Origin: Spirochaetia bacterium
GTDB lineage: Bacteria > Spirochaetota > Spirochaetia > B11-G9
Assembly: GCA_027859095.1 (NCBI GenBank)
Contig: JAQIBN010000199.1
Coordinates: 1 to 42,321 of the forward strand
Length of the DNA stretch: 42,321 nucleotides
Direction: 5' to 3'
In this document: positions 35,027 through 42,321 of the stretch, piece after piece
How the letters are laid out: every line of letters starts with the position of its first letter
Numbering within the stretch: position 1 is the first letter of the stretch
Notes under the pieces: model-generated
Databases searched by the model: none
What the model was told of the DNA's origin: nothing
The model's input: only the letters and a program-made list of their open reading frames with translations
Translations under genes and position numbers: made by a program

Positions 35027-36279
35027 TTAACCTACGGGGGTATAGCATCCGTGGATACCAACTGGAATCCATGTTTTCAAACAGCAATCGATATTAATTT
35101 TTACTTTCCAGGCAATAATAGTGTAATATTTATCAAATTCAATACCATAATTTTCAAAACTAATTGCTTCTCCTGTTTTTTCAACACCAGCAAAGGCCGT
35201 AAACCAACTATCTTCAATCTTAGAAATAATAGATGTAGCTCTCTTGTTAATTAACTCGTCTCTGGTTTTTCCAAGAAATGATGCAAATGAAGGATTAATT
35301 TGTCGTATATACCAATCAACAGGCAGACCATCTTTATCATAAATAAGTTCTATAATTTCAATCATTTCCGCTGCAGAATCAAAGAGTTTGGTTTATTGAA
35401 GTGAAGTTTTAATAACTTCTTCTTCTGCCTGCTTGCGTTCTGTCACATCTACAAAGGTAATTACTGCACCCTCGATTACATTATCAATTGTACGATAGGG
35501 TTGAATACACATCATGTCCCATATATTTTTTACAGTCTGCACCTCGATTTCTTTATGAATTAAGGTGTCCAGTACTGTCTGGATATCAGACATCATGCTT
35601 TCATACCCAATCAGGTTATTGACGAAATGGTCTATCGGTCGGCCTACATCGCTTTTAACCAGGTTGATAATTATGTTGGCCCTGGGAGTGAAGCGTAATA
35701 TGCACATCTGATGGTCAACGAAAACTGTGGCGATGCCTGTACCTGCCAACAGGTTGTTCATGTCATTATTGAGCGTTGACAGATCGCCTACCTTGGTCTG
35801 CAGTTCGGAGTTGACCGTTGCCAGTTCCTCGTTCTGCATCTTGAGTTCAATCTGATGAGTCTTGAGGTTTTGTTCTTTTTCTATTGTTCTCATCTTTGAT
35901 TCAAAAAGCTTGAAGGCAATTTTTATTGAAGCATCAAGAACGGTGATACTGGAACTTTTTACAACATAACCATAGAAGTAATTTTTTCAGTTTTTTCTAC
36001 ATTTTGGGGTTCCGTGTGACTTGATACAAATATTACCGGAATGTCATGATCTTTCAAAATCATTTCAGCAGCCTGTGTTCCATCGATTCCTTTTCCCAGA
36101 TCTATATCCATGAGAATAAGATCAATTCCCGGAGTTGATTTAACAGCCTCAATAGCCTTGTTGCCGGTAATGATTGTGATGACTGAATATCCGTATTTTT
36201 CGAGAGACATTTTTGCTGACATGGCCAGGATGACCTCATCTTCCACAAGAAGGATTTTTTATTTATTTATACCTTTCAT
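35027..36279 (-). pseudogene. Receiver-PAS-PAS signalling protein, broken and truncated
   Basis: Reading from ATG 36279, codon 7 is TAA (MKGINK-stop), followed in frame by a receiver domain (KILLVEDEVILAMSAK, LILMDIDLGKGIDG, VIFVSSHTEP). Near 35975 one base is missing: the frame breaks in KITS, where the paralogue at 39554 continues YGYVVKSSS. The next frame (35893-35393) gives a PAS of the CheR-associated kind (NEELATVNSELQTKV, ILRFTPRANIIINL), then an in-frame stop, then a further PAS (35365 onwards, ELIYDKDGLPVDWYI). The kinase domains that should follow are absent, the gene ending against the flavoprotein gene. Confidence 0.8.
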
Positions 36280-36433
36280 TATTTACGCCTTATTTAATTA
36301 ACAAGTTTTATTCCAAAATAGTTTATTTCTCTAATGTCATTATATTAAATATGTAATAGTTGTCAATTATAATTCACAGTGATAAACCAGGAGCCCGGGG
36401 ACAGGTTAAAAACCTATCCCCTATGTTTTCCTA

Positions 36434-38761
36434 TCAAAACCTATCAAAATCCTCATCATCTAAAGCAATCACAGATGCAGGATCTGCTTGTATTATGTCT
36501 TTTGAACCTGCAGTTTCACTGTTTTGTCCTTTAGCCGGGAGTGCTTTTCGAGGAGCCTGGTACTCAAGCTGCCCTGGTTGTCTAATGGGCGCATTCTGAG
36601 TACTTTTTAGTTTAAATGTAGCTACCATGTTCTTAAGTTGTATACTTTGAGAAGCCAGTTCTTCGGCAGCAGCTGCGCTCTCTTCGGCACTTGCAGTATT
36701 GGACTGGGTAACCTGATCTATCTGTTCCAGGCCTTGAGTTATCTGATCAATAGCTTCTGCCTGTTCCTTACTGGCAGTTGCTATCTCTTCAAGGAAGTCA
36801 GCAACCTTGGAAGATCCTCCCATAATTGCTTTAAGCTGTACAGCTGTTGCCTCAACACTCTTATTACCTTCAACAATATTTTTAATAGATTCTTCTACCA
36901 TTACTGTTGTTTCTTTTACAGCCTCTGCGCTTCTTACAGCCAGGTTTCGTACCTCGTCTGCAACTACTGCAAAGCCCTTACCGTATTTCCCTGCTCTGGC
37001 TGCTTCTACATTTGCATTAAGTGCCAAAAGATTTGTCTGAAAAGCAATGTCATCAATTACCTTGACTATCTTTTTTATCTGATCACTGGAGGTATTAATC
37101 TTTTCCATGGCACCGGTAAGTGCAGCCATCTGGCTGTTTCCCTTCTCTGCATCCAGAGCCGCCTGTTTTGCGATACCGTTTGCCTCTGTAGCATTTTCTG
37201 CATTTTGTCTTGACTGGCTGTTTACCTGGGTGACAGATGCTGATACTTCTTCAAGGGAACTTGCCGATTCTGTTGCCCCCTGGGAGAGTGACTGGCTTGC
37301 CTGGGAAACCTGATCTGCTCCGATATTAACCTGATCCACGGACATGTTAATTTGTCCTAAAAGATTATTCAGGGAATCTGTCATCTGTATCAGCGATGTA
37401 CCGAGTACATCCTTATCAGAAGCCAGTTTTACATCTATTGTTAAGTTCCCCTTTGCAACCTCTTCAACCATTTGACCCTTATACTTAAGACTTTCAATTA
37501 CTCTGGAAAAGGATTTCGAGAGTACTCCTGTTTCATCTTTTTTTGCGGTAAGTTTATCTTCGATGCTAAAATTAAAATTACCATCAGCTATCATCCCTGC
37601 ATATTTATTGAGGCTTGTTAATGGTGTTATCATCCTGTTTATTAAAACAATAATAATTACTGTCAATATAGCAATAACTACCAGGAATGCAATCCCTGTA
37701 ACGCTTGTAACGGTATTACTTAGTTTTTTGATTGTAAGTATATTATCTGCAAAATCTGCAAGCTGTGAAGTAATGTTCATGGATTGAAACATTACCCCCA
37801 CAACTTTACCTGAAAAATCAAAGATTGGGAAAGTGCTGACCATATAATTACCTTTTTCTTCAGAATATGGTTCTTTCCTGCCCTTGTTAAGGAGTTCCAG
37901 GTTGACCAGAGGCTCTGAGTTCTCCCTGTTAGTGGCATCAGTCAGTACATATGTATTATCTATTACAGGATACTTTTCAGGATCAGTCAGTGATTTTGCA
38001 ACCGTAAGCTGGTCGGCATCCATGTATAGTGCATAATCAAGCTGACTGGATGTTTTTACAATTTCAAAGATTTCCATGAAATCAAACAACACTTCATTGG
38101 AGCCCAGATGTTTTCCATCAGTGGAGCTTATTGCTGCAATACCCCTGATTGCAAATCCTCCTCTTCCAATTTCAATTCCTTTAATCGGCTTATTTGACCC
38201 CTGGTTAATCTGTAGAAGAGTATTGCGGAATGAAGAGATGTCATCTGATATATCGACTTTAACTCCATTTCGTGTAGTCTGGTATCCGTCCCTCCATAAT
38301 CTGACAAGGCTCCTTGAATTGGGTAGGTGAAAGTGGAGTTTTAATAAACTTCTGCCGGTTTGTTCCTTGTATCCGTCGATGAAAGGTTTTAACTCTTTTC
38401 TGAGCATTTCACGAGCTTCCTGCCCTTCAGGGGAGTTTTCGTCTTCAATATCTCCGGAGAGTGCTATTTCATAGGCTTTTTGCACAGAATCTAACTTTGT
38501 AAAAAGGGCTGCTTCCTGGAGTGCCCTGTCAGCGATAGTATTTATACTTGAATATACAAGGTTTATGTTCTCACTGACTCTTTCATTCATGGTCTTGTTG
38601 AAAACGTCTGAATTCGCCAGCTGTACAACTGTTCTTGTGTAATTGAATGCCATTGAAATTCCTATGTAAGAGGCTACTCCAAGTACAGCTAGAATTATAA
38701 TAACTGGTATAAGAATTTTGCCTTTTATACTACGGAAAAATGTTAATTTTTTTGCTCCCAT
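36434..38761 (-). CDS. Methyl-accepting chemotaxis protein with dCache_3-like sensor
   Basis: 775 residues. First membrane segment about 13-35, a large extracytoplasmic domain (about 40-340) with [20 protein letters not shown], characteristic of the dCache_3 type, second membrane segment about 350-372, HAMP to about 430, then a long coiled-coil signalling domain with the conserved tip ([39 protein letters not shown]). The C-terminus ends DFDRF after a flexible linker, which fits the aromatic-x-x-aromatic pentapeptide that tethers CheR/CheB. Directly downstream of cheW, 14 bases apart, so receptor and adaptor are made together. Confidence 0.95.
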   Translation of the reverse strand: MGAKKLTFFRSIKGKILIPVIIILAVLGVASYIGISMAFNYTRTVVQLANSDVFNKTMNERVSENINLVYSSINTIADRALQEAALFTKLDSVQKAYEIALSGDIEDENSPEGQEAREMLRKELKPFIDGYKEQTGRSLLKLHFHLPNSRSLVRLWRDGYQTTRNGVKVDISDDISSFRNTLLQINQGSNKPIKGIEIGRGGFAIRGIAAISSTDGKHLGSNEVLFDFMEIFEIVKTSSQLDYALYMDADQLTVAKSLTDPEKYPVIDNTYVLTDATNRENSEPLVNLELLNKGRKEPYSEEKGNYMVSTFPIFDFSGKVVGVMFQSMNITSQLADFADNILTIKKLSNTVTSVTGIAFLVVIAILTVIIIVLINRMITPLTSLNKYAGMIADGNFNFSIEDKLTAKKDETGVLSKSFSRVIESLKYKGQMVEEVAKGNLTIDVKLASDKDVLGTSLIQMTDSLNNLLGQINMSVDQVNIGADQVSQASQSLSQGATESASSLEEVSASVTQVNSQSRQNAENATEANGIAKQAALDAEKGNSQMAALTGAMEKINTSSDQIKKIVKVIDDIAFQTNLLALNANVEAARAGKYGKGFAVVADEVRNLAVRSAEAVKETTVMVEESIKNIVEGNKSVEATAVQLKAIMGGSSKVADFLEEIATASKEQAEAIDQITQGLEQIDQVTQSNTASAEESAAAAEELASQSIQLKNMVATFKLKSTQNAPIRQPGQLEYQAPRKALPAKGQNSETAGSKDIIQADPASVIALDDEDFDRF

Positions 38762-38775
38762 ATCTATCTCCTTCT

Positions 38776-39279
38776 CTAATTATTTTTCAATTCTGTGAGT
38801 TTTGAATTATCTTCAATACTTATTATCTTATTAACATCGAGGATAATCTTTACCTCGTCACCTCTTTTTGCAAGGCCTGCAATATACTGTTCTTTTCCTG
38901 TCTGATTTTTAAAGGAGGGTGGTGGGCCAATATCATCCTTTGCTATTTCATGCACCTCCGAGACATTATCAACAATAAATCCAACAGTACTCTCACCCAG
39001 GCTGACAATGATGATGCAGGTTCTATCATCATATTCCCTCTCTTCCATCCCAAAGCGCAGGCGCAGGTCAACTGCTGGTATAACCATGCCCCGGAGATTA
39101 ATTACGCCTTTTACGAAATTGGGCATATCGGGAATGGAAGTTATTTTGGGAAGTTCTTCAATTGCAGTAATACGCGCTATGTCAATGCAGTATTCTTCGG
39201 TTCCAAGTTCAAAGAGCAAATACTTATCATCCTGTTCATCCAGTTCATCATCTTCAACCATTAAATCAATATCAGCCAT
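38776..39279 (-). CDS. cheW: CheW chemotaxis adaptor protein
   Basis: 167 residues. After an acidic N-terminal stretch ([14 protein letters not shown]), the CheW fold shows [48 protein letters not shown] and [12 protein letters not shown]. CheW joins chemoreceptors to CheA in the polar array. GGAGAAGAG lies just before the ATG. First gene of a two-gene unit with the MCP. The 240-base space to the divergent gene at 39554 is very A+T-rich and must hold both promoters, but I see no clear consensus. Confidence 0.95.
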   Translation of the reverse strand: MADIDLMVEDDELDEQDDKYLLFELGTEEYCIDIARITAIEELPKITSIPDMPNFVKGVINLRGMVIPAVDLRLRFGMEEREYDDRTCIIIVSLGESTVGFIVDNVSEVHEIAKDDIGPPPSFKNQTGKEQYIAGLAKRGDEVKIILDVNKIISIEDNSKLTELKNN

Positions 39280-39553
39280 ATCTCTTCTCCATGTTTATTT
39301 AAGTCTCGTAGATAGTTTTACAAAAAGCAAATTAATATGATAACAAAAAATAATTTTATTTATTTAGTAATGTATACTGGTAAAAAAATCTTATTGTTCC
39401 AAGGTAAATTTGGGGTAAATATTATTCCATTGATTCTAATACAGAAATTATTTTTAATACAAATTTAACCCTGTTGTTTTTTAAGACTAGAATACTAATC
39501 TATTATTGTAGTATATTCAGTTGCTATTTGTGAATATAGGGGAGTTTTTATTT

Positions 39554-42321
39554 ATGAAAAGTGAGAATAGAAAAACATTACTACTTGTTGAAGATGAAGT
39601 ACTCATTGCAATGGCAAAACAGCAGGAACTTGAAAAATATGGTTACAATGTAATTCATGTAAACACAGGTGAAAAAGCTGTGTCTATGACCAGCGAGAAT
39701 CATAATATTGATTTGATTTTAATGGACATAGATTTGGGCAAAGGAATTGACGGTCCAGAGGCTGCTGAGACTATTCTAAGAGATCACGATATACCAATCC
39801 TGTTTGTCTCCTCTCATGCCGAACCCGAGGTTGTAGAAAAGACAGAGAAAATTACTTCCTATGGCTATGTAGTAAAAAGTTCATCTATTACAGTACTCGA
39901 TGCTTCAATTAAAATGGCTTTCAAACTGTTTAATGCTAATATGAAAATTGAAGAGAGTGATAAAAGACAGAAGACCATGTTATCCAATATCTCAGATGTC
40001 ATCAGTATTATTGGTGTTGATGGTATAATGAAGTACAAGAGCCCTAATATTGAAAAATGGTTCGGATGGCAACCGGAAGACCTGGTTGGCACCAGCGGCT
40101 GGCATAATGTTCATCCTGACGATCTCGAAGTGATTCAAAAGGCTTTCGCTACCCTCCTTGAAAGTGATGATTCAACAATAACGATGGAGTACCGGTACAA
40201 ATGCAAAAATGGAACTTTTATACCCATAGAACTTACTGCAACCAATCTTACGAAAGATCCCTTAATAAACGGAGTATTGCTGAATTATCGGGATATATCC
40301 GAACGCTTGATGGCTGAAAATAAAATTCGGGAAAAGGATATTCAGTTTAGAAAACTTTCTGCCAATATGCCGGATCTAATTTATCAATTTACCAGAAGGG
40401 TTGATGGAAGTTATTATGTCCCGATTGCTTCAGAAGGGATAAAAAATATTTTTGGATGTTCTCCGGAGGATGTAATTGATAACTTCGAACCAATTAGCAG
40501 AGTACTTTACCCTGAGGATTCAGAGAGAGTAATTCGTGACATTGAATATTCTGCGAATAATCTGTCTTGCTTTACCTGTGAGTTCAGGGTGCAAATACCG
40601 GGAAAGCCAATTCAATGGATTTATTCCAGATCAGCTCCGGAGCAATTGCCTGACGGCAGTATAACCTGGTATGGCTTTAATTCAGATATTACCGAGCGTA
40701 AACAAGTAGAAGAATTGCTTGAAGCAAGTGAGGAGAGGTACAGGGGGCTATATGAGAACTCTCCACTCGGGTACCAGTCCTTAGATAAAGAAGGTTGTTT
40801 TGTTGAAGCTAATCTAACATTGTGCAATTCACTGGGTTATGCTCATGATGAGATGATAGGCAAGTGGTTTGGTGATTTTCTTGCTCCGGAATCAGTTGAG
40901 GTATTTAAGATCAACTTTCCTAAATTTAAGGAGAAAGGCAAAATTCATGCAGTCCCATTTGACATGATCGCTAAGGATGGTCATGCCTTTTCAGTAGAAA
41001 TTGAAGGTGAGATTGGCCATGACAGGTTTGGACATTTCAAACAAACTCATTGTGTGATTCAGGATGTTACTGAGCGCAAGCAAAAAGATAAAGCACTCAA
41101 GCTCTCCATGTTTTCTGTAAATAATTCCCGGGATGCCATGTATTTTTAATGATTTTTTTCAGGAAACATTTTATGCAACAAACAATGTCGAGCTAAAGAA
41201 CGGAATGAATGCTCTGAACGATTTGCCACCTGAAGAGGTAGAATTATGGAAATCCAAATATGACAGTGCATTATCAGGGGAGGCAATTGTTTTTGAGTTT
41301 ATCAACGCAATTGATAAACTCTATGAAATCTCTCTTAATCCGGTTTTTAAAAATAAAAAAGTTACAGGAGTAACGGCATTAAGTGTTGATATTACCGAGC
41401 AAGTTAAAAAACAATCATTATTAGAGGCTTTTACTAATGCATTACCAGACATCTCATTAATTTTTGATGAAGACGGAAAATATATTGAAGTAATATCTGC
41501 AATAGATTCATTACTAATAGTCAAAAAGGAAGAATTAATTGGAAGTTACATAGATGATGTCTTGCCAAAGGATATTGCAACTGAAATTCATAAAGCTTTT
41601 CGGGAAACAATTGAAACTGGCAAACCACAAAAACTTGAATATTCTATTTTTCTTCAATCAGAAGAAACATGGTTTCAGGTAAGAACTTCTTTGATGAAAA
41701 AAAAGATTAATGGAAAGAATACTATTGCATGGATTTCTCGTGATATTACTAAACGTAAACAGGCGGAACAGGCGATAAAGCAGCAATTATTGGAAAAAGA
41801 AATCATTCTTAAAGAGAGTCATCATCGTATAAAAAATAATTTCACCTCAATTGGAAGTCTTCTATCTTTACAAGCTAATTCCAGTGATAATCCTGAAGTA
41901 AAATCAGCTCTTAATATTGCAATTGGACGTGTTAAAGGGATGACTGCACTTTATGAAAATTTGTTACTCAACGATAACTACCAGACTACTTCAGTTAAAG
42001 AATATCTTAATAATCTGATTGATGATATTATCAACTTATTATCTAATATGCAAAACTTGACAGTCGAAAAACAAGTTGATGACATCCAATTGGACTCAAA
42101 AAAATTATTTGCAACCGGACTCATTGTTAATGAACTTCTGACTAATGTAATGAAATATGCTTTTAAAGGCAGAGATTCCGGTTTAATAAAGAGTACACTT
42201 ACAGAGGATGCAGGTGAGATTACTCTAACAATACAGGATAATGGTAATGGCCTTCCCGAAGGATTTGATATTGATAAACAGAAGGGCTTTGGTCTAATGC
42301 TTATAAGGATGTTAAGCGAAC
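39554..42321 (+). pseudogene. Receiver/multi-PAS HisKA_2 kinase, frame broken, runs off right edge
   Basis: Start ATG 39554 with GGGGAG upstream. Receiver domain (LLLVEDEVLIAMAKQ, LILMDIDLGKGIDG, YGYVVKSSS), then three PAS domains (SNISDVISIIGVDG; SANMPDLIYQFTRR; YENSPLGYQSLDKEG) up to a stop at 41147-41149, just after the beginning of a fourth (NNSRDAMYF). From 41154, in another frame, come the tail of a PAS (FFQETFYATNNVEL), another full PAS (NALPDISLIFDEDG), HisKA_2 (KESHHRIKNNFTSIGSLLSLQAN) and a HATPase (IVNELLTNVMKYAF, IQDNGNGLPEGFD), still open at 42321. A piece of the fourth PAS is missing at the join. If the join is an error, this is one large intact kinase. Confidence 0.78.

Noticed and set aside
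36638-37313. Long plus-strand frames with many Cys, Ser and Leu inside the MCP
   Set aside because: Antisense of the repetitive coiled-coil MCP signalling domain, a common source of long false frames.
1-42321. CRISPR array, tRNA, rRNA or insertion sequence
   Set aside because: Looked for regularly spaced repeats, cloverleaf-like T-loop motifs and transposase motifs on both strands; none found by eye.

Overview
The window looks like chromosomal DNA of a low-GC spirochaete (phylum Spirochaetota). This is inferred from gene content: an RfuA-type riboflavin-binding lipoprotein with a loose lipobox, an elongated PRPP synthetase, many HisKA_2-type (HRxKNN) sensor kinases, a CheW/MCP pair and a small bacterial histone. 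No rRNA, tRNA, CRISPR array, insertion sequence or phage gene was seen. Genes lie on both strands in short operons.

Layout. 1-2000 (minus): an FMN riboswitch drives a riboflavin ABC transporter, rfuA then rfuB; rfuB runs off the left edge. 2161-7855 (plus): a tight operon of PRPP synthetase, FGGY sugar kinase, aspartate kinase, an HPt phosphotransfer protein and a receiver-PAS-histidine kinase. 7886-12834 (minus): a MalK/UgpC-type ATPase, a Cache-HAMP-PAS histidine kinase and pyruvate kinase. 12978-15984 (plus): a small unknown protein, an FHA-like/TM/PIG-L deacetylase fusion and a MATE exporter. 16106-16291: a bacterial histone with its own promoter and terminator, followed by a damaged small membrane gene and ybjQ. 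16930-19196 (minus): a YtrA-type GntR/ABC operon with a palindromic operator. Then an MFS transporter and an aldo-keto reductase.

21751-27747 once encoded an iron/phosphonate-type ABC importer with a LytS/LytTR two-component system. Only the ATPase and the LytTR regulator are intact. The binding protein, both permeases and the kinase carry internal deletions, several of which shift the frame, while the flanking coding sequence is otherwise well preserved. The same kind of lesion recurs in a haem-sensor kinase (29039-29669), a receiver-PAS gene (35027-36279) and the multi-PAS kinase that runs off the right edge (39554-42321). A C-terminal scrap of a BMP-type permease lies at 29676-29816. Either this strain is losing transport and signalling genes through short-homology deletions, or the assembly is faulty here; raw reads would decide.

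The remaining genes are a c-haem-sensing diguanylate cyclase, a RhlE-type helicase, an OsmC protein, a periplasmic-binding-domain histidine kinase, a fumarate-reductase-like flavoprotein with a probably leaderless start, and a CheW-MCP operon. The most notable items are the bacterial histone, the riboswitch-controlled riboflavin importer and the cluster of internally deleted genes.
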